Assembly: GCF_020921035.1 (NCBI RefSeq)
Contig: NC_063151.1
Location: forward strand, 28,712,934-28,776,933
Reading direction: 5' to 3'
DNA length: 64,000 nucleotides
Source: Rhodamnia argentea
Taxonomy: Eukaryota > Streptophyta > Magnoliopsida > Myrtales > Myrtaceae
Of this stretch, positions 23,440-36,509 are shown one piece after another; within the stretch, counting starts at the first letter, position 1, and the number at the start of each line of letters is the position of its first letter. The translations under genes and the position numbers were made by a program. The notes beneath the pieces are model-generated. The model was not told the origin of the DNA. It saw nothing but the letters and a program-made list of their open reading frames with translations, and ran no database searches.

Positions 23440-24419
23440 AAGAGATAGAGAGAGAGATGACGGATGCTTTTATGTCTTCTCCCGTACGGATGGACTAACG
23501 GTAACGGCGATGCTGGTCGGAGCGACGGAGACCCGCGTTCTTAACGGATGAACGCGCCGACCACACTCGCCGCGAGATGTGCGAACGCCGAAAGTTCCAC
23601 GCTCTTTCTTACATGAGAACCACGCGCTTTGATTGATGCAAAGCTTGGATATGTAATCCGAAATTTTGTTTTCTGACCGCAAAAAGAAATTGAAAATTAA
23701 TTTATTTCTCTAAAGGCCACGTGACAAAAAGAATGTCACTATGGATGATAAGACGCTTTACAAAAAGACTTCATATTATAATCGAGGAGGGAGATTTCCC
23801 ATTGTTGTCGACCTAATAGTGATTTCTCTTAATATAACATGCGCAGCATTATCCGTTTCGTTTTTATAACATTTTCGAGAATGTTGGTTAGGAGTAACAA
23901 GGTTTTTGACTAGGATCGGCATATATGTTCCTTTTTATTCGCTCTATAGACTAGAGAAATGAGACGTGACCATGAAATTTTAATTGATATCATTGATATT
24001 TAGAAATGGTTAGTTAGGGATTATGATTAATGCGTGATTTTTCCGCTACTCTCTAGTTTTCTTCTACAAAAAACCAAACTGTATTAGAGTTTCGATTCGT
24101 TCTCGTTGTAGAAAAAAGAACAGAGCATGGATAAAGGGATTCCACCATGACAAGAAAAGGGAATATATTTTGGAGATGGAACCTCTTCGTAATCAATCAC
24201 CGACACCGGTGTTTTTGTACAAATGGATCGAGAAGCTTTGTCAATTTTTCTCAATGCTCGACTTGGATTTTTTGTTTTTTTTGTTCATTTCTAGAGTTTT
24301 AAAAGAGGGAAACCGCAAGAAATCAAACAAAAGAAAATCCACGTTGATCGCTCGTACGAATCCTCTCATATAATTTATGTGATAATTATTGAAAAAATCA
24401 TAAAACCTATTGTGCGGCA
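23440..24419. other. Intergenic, upstream of GRAS gene
   Basis: Likely promoter-proximal DNA near 23440-23700. No further gene is recognised. Confidence 0.35.
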
Positions 24420-24900
24420 CCCTATTCAATCACAAACTTTTCAATATGGGCAATTTAGTCACGATCTTTTTAACTATTTGCCAATATAGTATTTTCGTCT
24501 AATTTTGGCCTGAAAATCGCTGAAATAGATATCGGTTGTCTTATTTAGAGTATTTTTTCTAATTTTTTATGAATTTTTCTTACTTTTTCTATTTTCTATT
24601 TCTTTTCTTCTTTTTTCAAAATGGTTGGCGAGGGCTTGCAAGCCCTCGCCGTCGATGACCTTTGTAAATCTGGTTGAGGACGTCCTCACCCGGGACCGGT
24701 AAGGCTGAGCGAGGCCTCGCCACTCACAAGTGGAAATGTAAAAAATAAATTATAAATAAAAAGTGCAAAAATTATCCACCTACCCCTGTTGGTGTCCGCA
24801 TCGGTAATTTTCAATCAGTCCACTAGCTCCAAGGACTTAATTAATCAAATACAATTTTCATTACCAACAAAATAGTTCTTAAATCTTTTATTCTGTCCAA
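24420..24900. repeat. Foldback element with GC-rich core
   Basis: The left arm has 'aaacttttcaatatgggcaatttagtc'; the right arm has 'ggacttaattaatcaaa' and 'cttaaatcttttattctgtcc'. Between them is a core with 'ggcgagggcttgcaagccct' and 'gcgaggcctcgcc'. Same architecture as 18322-18960, more diverged. Confidence 0.5.
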
Positions 24901-25459
24901 AATTAATTTCTATTTTTGCATAGAACTCTTTTTTAGTTTTTTTTTATTTTTTTGGTCTAACTCTTTTTTAAGTTTAAGGAAGAAAGAAGGATGCGGGACC
25001 ACAAAGATCACCAAAAAAAAAAAGTGGAAGTGGAGGCGCGTGGACCGCGGTGTTGGTTGAGTTCCGTCTGTCATCAACTGAGTGACGTGGTTGATCACGT
25101 GACACTAGCGTGACCAGGGCAGGTCAGATATTTTCTGATCGTCAGATTGTTTGTTTTTTTTTTTTTTTGTGGTCGGAATGATCGTCAAATTTGACCTTAT
25201 CCATTAAATTCCCAATATTTTGACCAAAAAAGAAATCCCAATAGGAAAAAGCAGACGCAAAATGCGATGGCACGTGGCAATCAGACTCTCGTCCCTTTGA
25301 CACTCTGATATTACGTGGCACGCGTAAGTACCTCCTACCGAAAAGAGCGAGAAAACATTGAGTGGTTTCAAAGCGCCACATCAGCGTGGCATTTTTTTTT
25401 ATTTGTATCCAACAGAACTTGACACATGGGTATGACCCGAAATTAAAAAAAGCAATACG
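24901..25459. other. Intergenic, nothing recognised
   Basis: T-rich and A-rich runs and several 'acgtggca' words, no gene. Confidence 0.35.
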
Positions 25460-26275
25460 TTTCCTAGAATTAGAAGTCCTAAAATTTATCATGAAAATAT
25501 AATTAAGTCATAAAATTTGAGTTCTTCCAGTAACACCTTTAATTTGTTTAACGAAAATGCTAACATGACATTTTTAAATTAATTTCTCTATCCTAAGTGG
25601 CATTTTTTTATTTTCTTTTCAATTATTATTTAAATCAAATTTAAAAAACTAAAAAAGACTAAAATATTATATTAAAAAAAAGGCTCAAAAAACAAACAAA
25701 CTAACAAAAAACTATAGGGCGGGGCCTCACCGGTGAAGCGCAGCAACCCCACTACCCATCGCTAGAGGGGCCGACAAAAGTAGCCGGTCCCGGGCGAGGT
25801 GGCCGATGCTCGCCGGCCTCTCCGGCCCCAGGTGAGGCTTGCCTAGATCCGGGCAATGTCGGCCCTTCCTTGGGGCTGGCATCCATCGCCCGCCCCTAAC
25901 GAGGCATCGCCAACCCACGTGGGCGAGGCATTTCAACTTCGAATCTAGGCAAGCCTATCATTGCTTACACTTCACTTCCATCGCATATGTTCCTTGCTCT
26001 TCCCCTCTCCCTCTTCAAACCCAACCGAGTCGATTCTCTTGTACAGACATAGCCATGGACGTGTCTTTAGCCCTCTCACGTCCACTCGACAATTGTTTGT
26101 TTTGCTGGTGAGCCCTAACGAGGCCTCACTAGGAGCAAGCGATGGTCGCCGCCCTCGGGGAAGGGTCAACGTCGCCCGGATTTGAGCAAGTCTCACTCGT
26201 TCTTGCCTAGGGTTGGTGACCTCTGCTGATCCCTTCGGCAATGGGGCTCATAAGAGGCTGCCTAGCCCTGTGCCC

Positions 26276-26352
<77 letters not shown>

Positions 26353-26631
26353 TTTAGCTTTTTAAATTTACTATTGTAGTATTTTTTTAGTTTTTTCAAT
26401 TTGATTTAAATAAGAATTAAAAAATAATAGAAAATACCATGCTAGAATAGAGAAATTTATTAAAAAATGTTACGTCAGCATTTTTTATTAGATAAATTGA
26501 CAGTGTTAATGAAAGGACTCAATTGCACCAATTTAATAAGGTTTAGGACTCAATTGTACTTTTTGCAAGTTTTAGATCTCAATTTCGCTTTTGTGATAAA
26601 TTTTAGAACTTCTAGTGAATATATCCTTAAA
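25460..26631. mobile_element. Foldback element carrying GC-rich insert and (CT)36
   Basis: The left arm begins 'agaagtcctaaaatttatcatg' and the right arm ends 'gataaattttagaacttcta'; inner arms also mirror, such as 'atgacatttttaaattaatttctc' with 'gagaaatttattaaaaaatgttacgtc'. The interior (25715-26270) is strongly GC-rich, unlike the flanks, with 'ggcctcaccggtgaagc' and 'ctcgccggcctctccgg', and ends in a microsatellite. No conserved protein is encoded. It is the largest foldback unit in the window. Confidence 0.55.
26279..26350. repeat. (CT)36 microsatellite
   Basis: Seventy-two bases of uninterrupted CT dinucleotides. Confidence 0.98.
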
Positions 26632-29271
26632 ACAAATACAAAAATTAAAATTTTCTATCTCTTCCTCCCTTTTCCCTTACTACAATTTAGCTAGGGTTCG
26701 GATCCGGCCAGAGTCTCATAGTCGTCCGCCTGCTCTTCTCCCATCGTCGCCACCGGTGGAGTCGCCGGCACCGTGATTAGGCCGACCCCCATCGGCGAAA
26801 TCGCCGGCCATGGACTGCTTTCAAACTCCTGCGTCTACCTTGTTCTTCGATTTTTTCTTCCTTGTTTGAGCTTGTTGTAGATGACCGCAAGGCAAGGACG
26901 CGACTGCATTTGGAGGCACACCTCCAATCCGGATCTGGACGGGCAAAGTCACGAGTCGCCATGACATGGAGAGGTGGCTCGGCCATGGATGGGGTCGACA
27001 ACCAGCCGAGGGTGAGCGACAACAAAGGAAGATGGAGCCAACCTAAAGTATGACGGAAGAGGAGCTTGGCAATCCATGAGTCATTCCTCGCGACAGGTTG
27101 AAGATATGCGACCATGGCTCCAGCTACTGCTGCTCCTCCATGGCTATGAGCAATGGCGGTCGGTGGAGAGGGTTGGACACCCGGTAGCGTTGCCTTGGAT
27201 GCACCGCCAGCAACTCCACGCGACAGCGGAGCGAGATGAGGAGGTTTGTTTGGCTCAAGGTGGCTGGAGATGGAGGAGTAAACATTGAAGGAGATGGAAA
27301 ACTTAAAAACTGATATGGATTGAGATTTTTTGTTTTACTTAAATAAATCCACCTTGGTATATACATGTCAATTTTTAATAAATTCAAAGTGAAAAAATGC
27401 ACGCCACGAGTAGCTTGCAAACTACTGAATATTATCTCGAAAGGGGCATACCACTCCCAACCAGTGTTAAAGAAAAACAAGCGTTTGGCCAAAAAAACTG
27501 CTAAGAAAAAATGGAAAATAAAAAACTAATAGAGAAAGGGGGATCTAACATAATACCCAATAAGTCAATTTTGTTGGGAAAAATTATTAAAAATTCATAA
27601 ATTTATTACAATTGTGTCAATTTAATCATTTTTTTTTCAATTGAGTTTATCCGATCAATTTTGTCTCTAAATTAATGACGTGGATGCTTAAATTGACATA
27701 AACGTAACAAGTGTTTGACTCTTTCGGTAAGTTTTTCAATCTTGTTGCAAGTCAAACTTGTACAAATCCTAAAGTATTAGGATCTAACGTAATCCATTAC
27801 TTTGAAAGTCAGAAAAAGATTTTGCTTTTCATTGATTACACATCATCCCTCATTACATAAGCGAAAGTGACTAACATCGACGTGAAAATAGTTACCAAAA
27901 GAAAGACAAAAGAGCTTGCTTCAATAATGACAAGAATCTCCGGGAAGCAAACCCGGAGATTCTCACTTGCGTGGGATTAATTAAGAAATATCGTGTTAGT
28001 AGAATCTTCTTTAATCATCATCTTAATGCAGGCTTATTTTCCTTCTTGTAATATTTGCACTGCTTTGATGGAATGGAAGTATTTTCTTTTAGCAAAAAAT
28101 AAAAATGTTGTGAAAGTTGCGTTTACATTTCTGATTTTGCTTTGGGCTGGGGGAATGAAGTCAGATTCCTGCGTACTGCGTCGGTTGTGTTGAGCTGCAA
28201 AATTCGGAATTGGAGAATGCGGGAATGAATAGATGTCGACGTTCTGATCTCGTTCATTTCGGAAGAGTATCTCATATTGTATAAATATCAATTCGTTCCT
28301 AAACTTTCAATTTTTACCAATTCAATCCTAAACTTTTGCGCAATTTCTCACATAGTCCCACCGCTCAAATTTTACTAGAAATCAACAGTCAATGCGGTGT
28401 GCCACGGAAGGCGTCCGTCAATAACTAAATTGTCGTGTTCATTATTTCCGGTGAAAAATTACTTGAATGACAATATTGAAATTTCACTCAAAGGTTTACT
28501 ACTAATGGATTAGATTGAAAAGTGTACGACTTAATTTGTATGATTAGATTAGCGTCTTTATACGACGATAGTCATTAATTCAAATCCAATAAGATAAATA
28601 GGCTAGAACTCCGGCTTTTGCCGGCGTGACAGCAAGCACGAATTAGCGGCAAGGAGTCAACTGAATGGCCGAAACATCAGTTGCTTCTGCTCACGACATT
28701 CTTCAATCGCCTTTTGATTGCTAGTTGCGCTTTCATCATGGCAAGAGCGGAAATCGTGCACAGCATAGGCTTTTTGTTCAGTGAGCCAAACCGACATGAC
28801 CCTAAGGCTGCGTTTAAGTGATGTCTATGCCTTTATTGAATATGTTTAGGACTGGTTAGATAATTTTACCATACTACTTTGGACCGTGGACGACTAGTTT
28901 CAAGTTCAACGTGCGCTGATATCAAGTAGCTGCCCTGTCAACCAAATAGGGAGAGATCTAACGAGAGTTTTCACATCAAGTACACGCAAAAGGTACAGAA
29001 ACACACGTGCGACACACGTTGATTTTTTTGTGAATCAAAGGAATAGTCGCCTTCCGCCGCCAGTCCACTTTTGCAATCGAAGGCCGACGATCAAACCAGG
29101 GGTCCCCAGCCACGGAAATACGTGGGAACCCGACCAACGAGGTTGTGTTCCCGTTTCGGAAGTTGCCCATTTCATACCGCCCGCCGCGCTCCCCACGTGC
29201 GATTATCAAAAGGTCCTCGCCACGTCACCCTGACTGGGACCCAACCAGTCCAGGTTACACAGTCGGCCGGT
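26632..29271. other. Intergenic, with foldback arms at about 27570-27740 and 28270-28560
   Basis: 26700-27290 is GC-rich with several ORFs on both strands, but none resembles a known protein. 27570-27740 and 28270-28560 carry 'caattcaatcctaaac' and 'tgtgtcaatttaatc' words of the foldback family, each with only one clear arm. No gene is recognised. Confidence 0.4.
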
Positions 29272-29602
29272 GGGATAATTGTCTAACAAATCTAATTATA
29301 TTATTAATCTCACGGTTAATCAAGTTCTAAACATTTTAATCGTGTCAAATTTAATTGTCAATATTTTGATGATTTGTCGGTTTAGTCCTAAACCTTTCAA
29401 TTGTCTCGATTTAGTATTGAACATTTGAAAATTTATCGATTATAATCAACTGAAATGATTATACTAACAAAATGTCAAAAAAATCATGATTAAATTATGA
29501 AATCGTCAAAATATTTAGAACTAAATTGACATAATTAAAAAGCTTAGGATTGAAATAACCGTCGTACAATAGGCTTAAGATTTTTTGGACAATTTTTCTG
29601 TC
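29272..29602. repeat. Foldback element, about 330 bp
   Basis: 'ataattgtctaacaaatctaa' at the left mirrors 'cttaagattttttggacaatt' at the right; 'aaatgtcaaaaaaatcatg' marks the centre. There is no GC-rich core. Confidence 0.5.
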
Positions 29603-32600
29603 GGTCGAAGCTCGGAGGGGCAGAGTCAAACGTAGGTTTGCCCACTTTGATTTTGACACCTCCTCAATCGCTTTGACCACCCGAATGTTTGAATGAAAAT
29701 GGGAGGTCTATTTAACGCTGTCGACTTCGAATTCATATCGACAAACGGAATGTTCTTGACTGGAATTGGTTAAAACGTCAACCCGCATAGTCTCGAGGAT
29801 AAATCGTACATCTACCATGTGCGCTCTAATCTTCTGTGTTCTTTTTAATTATTAAAACATGATGTGCTATTTATCATAAAACCTATTGAAGGTTTTATTG
29901 GATTAATAATTGATCGCGATTCTTTGTTTGTTTGGCTGAAAATTAACGATTTGAAAACCGTTTTTCATCGTATTCATGCCGCTCGAAATAACTAGTCAAT
30001 ATAAAAAAAAATGTTTAAAGCATCTTTGCAGATAATAAACATACTTATTCGTTCACTCATTTGCGAAGGCAGTACGAGCGGTAATTTTTGGAATTTTTTT
30101 TTAATTAAATTGTTCGTTTTTTGCGGAACGGAGGCACCTTTGCAATGCAAGTACATGACAAAACCTTTTGCTTATATGAAGCGGAACCGCCATTTATTAC
30201 TATGGTGGCTCTTGCGTTGAGGAGCTGCGTAGCTACGTTTGTTTACAATAGGCAAAAAGGATTTGGTAAGAGCTTTGGGTCAAGCCTTTGTAGCCCATTG
30301 TGTTCAACTTCGGCGGCCCATGAAAGGACTTTGCAGAGCCCCTCGTCAAGCCTCTTCCCAGGCATGGCGACGGAATTGGAAGCGGAAAAAAGTAAAGAAG
30401 AGAAGAAAATCCCTGCAAAAATGGATCGTAAGTTCATCTTTTAAATCGTTTATGATAGGATGGGTTGGTACATGGATTGGTTATATTCAATAAATATGTC
30501 ATAAATATGGTTAAGCGTATTACGAGTTAAATGGGTCGTTAATGAGATATAAATGAGTTTGCTACTTAGTTAGACCAACTAATCTCTATAACCATCTCTT
30601 CTCTTCGTTCTCTCTCGCCCTCAATCAATCCCGAGCTCGCTCGCTCTGTACCCTCTCGTCGATTTGGTTATGGGTTTTCTTAAATTGGGTTAAATATGTT
30701 AGTTTTTTAGAAATATGACACGGGTCGGACATGAATGTGTCTATCTAAGTCGGATCATTTCTAATCCGATCCACCCACCCGTTCGGCGGATTTTATAGTT
30801 CCCAACAGAGACATTTAATCAATTCACCAACATGCAAATGAGATCCAAAAGAGATACAGCGAACTCGTGGAAAATGAGTTGAGGAAACGAAAGAGCACAT
30901 GAGACCACATGTGCATCGTCACATGCACCTTGGGCCCCCCCTCGGGAGAAGGTGGCAAATCAAAGCGATCCAGTCGTTGCTTCAAGGGACACCCACCCAT
31001 GATGATCCATTCTCCCAAAAGGTATTACCAAACGTCTTCACCTCCAAGTTAGCTCCGAAACACGACCCGCTATCAGTCATCCGCTGGCCGAGCACTTGAC
31101 TTATGGGGGGTGGGGGTGACTGATCTTTAACCTTTACGAATTCTTTCCCATACATACGCACGCACGTCGTCTTGCCATTTGCATTTGCCCGTAAAATTTG
31201 CGCTAAAGATTGTGCCATTTTCAGGAATTGGAACTGGAACTGGAATTTCGCCTATTTTCCATTTCCATTCAAGAGTTCCGGCATGTCGGGTCGGCTAAAT
31301 AATAAAAAAAAGAGTACGAGTCGCAAATTCGATTCCTCATACCACGAATCGTAAATGTACCGAATTCTTAGCTCCCGTCGTGCCCGGTGAATCGATCGAG
31401 GAAGGTGTTTTGGAAGTTCGGATTTGTTTCTGTGGCCGCCTTACTGGTGCTCCACTCCTGCCTTCTATTACGGATCGCGTTGAGAAAAGGACCCAACACC
31501 CAAATGCAACGGTGGCCCAAAACGCCGATCGTGGGAAGGCACGACGAAACATAATATTGACCGTACGAATTGGGGCCCACTTCTTAATTTTGGGGCTGAC
31601 TCCCACAGAGAATGAATGTCTGAACGGCATGCCTCGTCGGGTCGTTTCACGCGCCGCACCCTCTCCCGCCGGCTTTATTCCGCCTCAAATTTGACCTTCT
31701 AGATTGCAGCCGTGCCCTCCGATCTGCAAATCTTTACATTTTAGTCCCCACGTGCCATTTATGATATTCGACCCTAACTCACGTTCGCCTCACCTCGGCG
31801 ATTATTTCACACACGACGGCAGTCGAGGGTGATCTAATGCGTGCAAACACAAAGCGGCCGAACTTAATAGTATCGAATGTCTAAAGAGATTAGGATCATA
31901 CTGTATTTCAAAAATATCTGTATTTCAAAAATACGTAGAAGCAGTTATCGCGTAAAATTATTACAGCAAATCGCGATCAAACATGATAATCAAAAGCAAA
32001 ATCTCGTTTCGAGGATGAATTCACGCGAGGATTTTTTGAAGAAAAAAGGCATTCTTATTGGACCGTTTTCAAAATAATTAAAAGCCTAAAAAGGCTCGTG
32101 CTTTACCTCGTGTGGGGTTTTACGAAGAAAGTGAGCAACAAAACCTCAAGTGTGGGGCAATCTCACTCCCTCCTTTCCCTTTCCACTTTATTTTGTATCC
32201 TCTTTCCTTTTAATTTTATTTCCATTTTTCATTTTATTGCCATCGAATACCCAATTTTTCGCCTTTATTCGGAGTATCGGTCAAAATAATCTGCTCCGAA
32301 CTGAAATTACCAACCCACCCTCTCCACCTTTTCAGCTCGCTCGCCGAATTATAGCCAAGGAAGTTTTCAATCTCGAAGTATCTTGTCCCGTGTTAATCTA
32401 CCCACGCGAGATCGATATCGACAACCGACGTGTGTGCGTTGTCGATATCGATCGAACCCCTCGTCAACCGAAGATTATTATTAATACAGAGCATTGATTT
32501 CTACAAGAAGAGTCCAAAACCCTAATCGATCATAAAATTTCCCGAGTTGTTTTCATGGTACGTCATCCGTTTGGGGGGGTTTCAATTGGTCTCCCCTTAA

Positions 32601-34871
32601 ATCTCCCAGCATGTTTACTCGATGATGGTCTCTTCATTAATTAATTTGTTTTGGGATTAGGTGGGGATTTGGTTGACAGTTGCTTACTAACCACCGTCGA
32701 TTTTATTTTTCTTACCTATCTAAACTTCCAACATCGACGGTTGCGAATTCACCGAAACCACTTTTCGCCCCACCTGTCCGTCTAATCCGTTCCTCAATTA
32801 CCCGAAGCAATATTCACGAGCGTTCTTCATGCTCGATTGAACAGACCATGTGCAAAAGAATCCCACGCACACTGCCAACCACTTCAACTGGCAATGAAGA
32901 ATTCTGCTTTCGAGTGGATTAATGTTTGGAAAAGGAGGAGAGACCTCTTTGAACAGGCTTCGTCACCATGATGACGAGGTTTGGTATTCTGACTTAGGAC
33001 CGAGCATAATGGCTCGCCTGAATCGGGGAACTTCCCGGACCAAATCGAATCAAACCGACCAATTGGGTCCTATTCTTGACTCTCGTGAAACTGGAACCGG
33101 TTGCAATCGATCCGGTTCTCGGTTTCAAGGAAAATAGGATTGGACTGAATAATTTTTTTTTTAAAATTTCCTAAACGTAAACTTAAACCTAAGATGTTTA
33201 GTAACTTTCAGGTTTAGTAACGACGTGATGCAATTAACAAGAAATGGTTTTGTGAATATGTCGTTGACAATAAAAATTTAACAGTAAATCACAAAAAAAA
33301 AAAAACGAGGGTGGGACCAAATCGAAAAACCGATCACGTCTAGTTCGATTGATACGAGATGAGGGTGGCGATAGCTTCCCCCTATTTTTGGATTTTTTTT
33401 TTTGGTCTAAGATCAAGTATGATTATCATGCCAACCTGAGTGGCTTTCCGTATTTGATGAATTCAAAGCATTTAATACCATCGAAGTTGGAAAATTCCAT
33501 CCCTAGGCACTAGACATACCATACTTAGTAGAAAGAGATAGACCCCCATCTTCAATTAATCTCCCAAGTTAGGCTGATGCTATCCAACACTAGAGTCAAT
33601 AGACTTGGCTTGTTCCTATCTTGGGTTAGCTCAACTTCACACCACCCCGACAAAAATGGAAACCTATCTGAGATATCGATTCACCTATTCTTCAACAAGT
33701 CTCGCCTTCCCATGAATATATGAAACTGGGGCGACGTCACTTTCGACTCATATCCTGTTATGCTAGGGAGGGTTAAATCTATCATTCATTTCAGTAAATC
33801 AAAATGCCAAAACGTCCACGGACGATGATTTTTCTTGTTAGTTGGAAGCTCTTGTTCTCATTGACTTTTACTGCAGTTAAAATAATTTTCCGGGCTATAC
33901 AGCACCAATCCAACTTAAGTGCTCCAGTTGTACAGCAACAAATATAAAAGGGGTCACCAGACTCGGGAAAAGTTTAAAAAAATAATTAATAAAAAAAAAA
34001 AGAGAAGGCGCAAAAATTCAAAAGGTCTCAAAGCGCGGATCCCCAAAATTCCCAACCAATTTCAAAGAGGACACACATGTCAAACCTGCGAAAGGTGAAT
34101 GGCAATTTGGGGAACGGATCCGGAACGCCGAACGAGCGGGTCGGGTTGAACCGGATTTCTGGTACGCACGAAATAGGATTTTTATTCGGATGCAAAGGCC
34201 GTGATATGAGCTTGCGATTTTGAATTATGAGGCGTAACACCAAAAGAATATCTCATTTTTCTCGAAACTCCGATTGCATATAACAAGAAATGGCACGAAT
34301 TCCAAGCGAGAAATAACTTGCATGAACTGTTTTATGCCAAGCATGCTCAACAATTGTTCTACAGACGCGTGCCTGTACGACCCATTGAAAAATGTTCGTT
34401 ACAAGTATCGCATTCAATTGATGATGCTAATAAGTTCTATTTAAGACAGTTTAAATGTAACATATTATATTAAAAAATTTTATGTGGTCACACCCCACTC
34501 ATTTTTTTTCTTATTTTTAGGACATTTTTTCCGTTATTGGCAACATGGCAATACATTTCCCAACAAAAATATTCGTGTAAATAATCATTTACTTGTAATT
34601 TCTCTAATTTTTTTTTAGAAAAATGATTTTGTTGTAAAATATTATGTTGCAAGTATGCAATAAAGAAAAAACAGAGAGTAGAGAAAACCAATAGGGAGAT
34701 TTTTTATTCTGACTCACTACAAATGACGAAAACTAAGTTTCTATTTATAGAAAAATAAGGATGTACTTATTGCTAATACATACATCGGATAGAAAAATGA
34801 ATATTCATTGGATATGGAGATGTATATAGAATGTAAGATACAAATGTATTATAATAAATACATGAATATAA
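29603..34871. other. Long intergenic stretch without a recognised gene
   Basis: A repeat-like 'gggtcg' region lies near 30470-30790, related to 8440-8600. ORFs near 30121-30444 and 32150-32497 show no known domain. 32480-32560 looks leader-like (gagcattgatt.. then an ATG followed at once by GTACGTC), but no coding exon could be joined to it. 33000-33140 has 'ggaaccgg' words like the hAT-type element ends. Otherwise featureless. Confidence 0.4.
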
Positions 34872-34880
34872 TAAATATTA

Positions 34881-35231
34881 GGGAAAAAACTACTAAAAAC
34901 CCTGAACTATGCCAATTGTGCATATTTCCATTTTTTTTGACACCAAAATCCCAATTTTTATTCTGTGCCATTTATTTTTTATGACATTAAAATTATACCT
35001 CATATTTACCCCCAAAATTTTTTTGTGACATAAAAATCTAAACTTATATTTGTGGCACATTTCAAAATTTATTTTAAATGTGTCGAATATTTTGAATTTA
35101 TTATAATTAAAAAAAGTTTGGGATAAATGTGAGAGTTTGAGATAAATGTGTCACATGGTAGTTTAGGATTTTTTTTCAAATAAAAATTTTAAAAAAATTT
35201 TTCCCAAAGTTTTTTTTTTTTAGGTTTTTTC
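34881..35231. mobile_element. MULE-type MITE with perfect 9-bp target duplication
   Basis: The nonamer taaatatta occurs exactly at 34872-34880 and 35232-35240, bounding a 351-bp AT-rich stretch. Its ends mirror weakly (gggaaaaaactac at the left, and gaaaaaacctaaa after reverse-complementing the right). Inner arms also mirror, such as 'aaaaccctgaactatg' with 'catggtagtttaggatttt'. A 9-bp duplication points to the Mutator superfamily. AT-richness makes a chance match less unlikely. Confidence 0.6.
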
Positions 35232-35240
35232 TAAATATTA

Positions 35241-36509
35241 ATTCATGTATTTCATAACAGAGACAGCTTATTTTTCTCTATTTTTAAAATCGTGAGCTAC
35301 CCGACCCGACCCTCGACGAGAGACAACTTAACTTGATTTCTCCTGGCAATGGCCCCTCGCTTTCCTTTGCAGAGTCCGGGACAGATCGTCGTCTTCATCG
35401 CCACACTCTCCAGTGTTCCTCACGCCTCTCCTCTTAGCCGATTCCTTCCTCCGGCTCGGACCCTTCGAATCTCCCGTCTCGTTCCCAAGCTAGCCGTCGC
35501 TCTCTTTCTCTCTCTGTCTCTAGCTCGCTCTCTCCCTCGCTCTCTGTAACTTCTTTCCGGGGGTGAAGCAGAAGGAGAGAAGCAAGGCATGTGACCGTTT
35601 CGGGAAAACTTGTGCTGGCAGGTAATTTTCGGAGTTTACTTTCAGTTACATCTAGCGGTCGCCATTACGCTTTGTTTTCAAGCAGTGTGCGTGCGCGTCT
35701 TGCTTCGCTTTTCTTCTTGGGTTTTCTTGCTCGCTTAAAGGCGTCTTCGATCTGGGGAGTCCGCCATCGGCGAGATGCGAGCCTGTGTCGCAGTTCTCTC
35801 TTCCTGAGGTTTCGAATGTCTTCGCAGCTCTAGTTCTGTGTGCATTTTCTCCATCTTCTTCTGAGACCAATCGGAGAATTCATCGCTTTGTGGTTGGTCC
35901 TTTTCTTTTGCCGGTGCGAAATTTTCTTTCTCCGGTGCTGGCATTTTCGCAAATATGGAAGTAAAATAAATTGTAGAGACATCCATTTTTTTTTCTGGGT
36001 TCGGGCTAAGCAGCTCGCACTAATTTGAACTTTAAGCTCGATCAAGTCGAACAACTGTCTCTAATGGTGGATCTTATGTGAGGAAGCTTGTTCCGTTTCT
36101 TCAGAAGACGAATCTGTGATGTAGCTTCTGTGGAGTTTACGAGAGCTGGAGGACAAAAAACGTTATCATCCCTAAATATGTCCTTTCATCATAACTATTT
36201 GTCATTAGTTTAAGTCTCTTCTTCCGGCCAGAGAAAGACTTTTACCCTCTTGAGTTCTAGATGATGCCTCGTTCATTTTGTGGTCGAATTTCCCTTTGAC
36301 TTTTTGTTTGGTGGCTCTTTGGTGGCTGGGAAAATCAAAGTATGTTTCTGCGTTTGACCTCTGAATTATCAAAACCCACGACTCGTCAGAGTAGACTGTG
36401 AAGGCAATGGTTTGACCTGGTTTTGCTAAGAGCTTGAACGCCATTTTGCAGTGCAGGCAATGGATTGGAGAACTGAATAGGACGCGTCAAAGCACCAAAG
36501 GCAAAGGAG
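35241..36509 (+). promoter_or_regulatory. Promoter and 5' leader of the CRLK-type kinase gene
   Basis: CT-rich leader DNA at 35470-35550 is followed by a likely leader exon ending CAG at 35621 before GTAATT. A probable leader intron reaches an acceptor (ttttgcag) at 36451. A six-codon upstream ORF (MDWRTE, 36460-36480) lies 29 bp before the main start. Splice sites are inferred. Confidence 0.5.

Noticed and set aside
30121..30444. 107-codon ORF
   Set aside because: No recognisable domain and overlapping ORFs on the other strand; no splice or promoter support.
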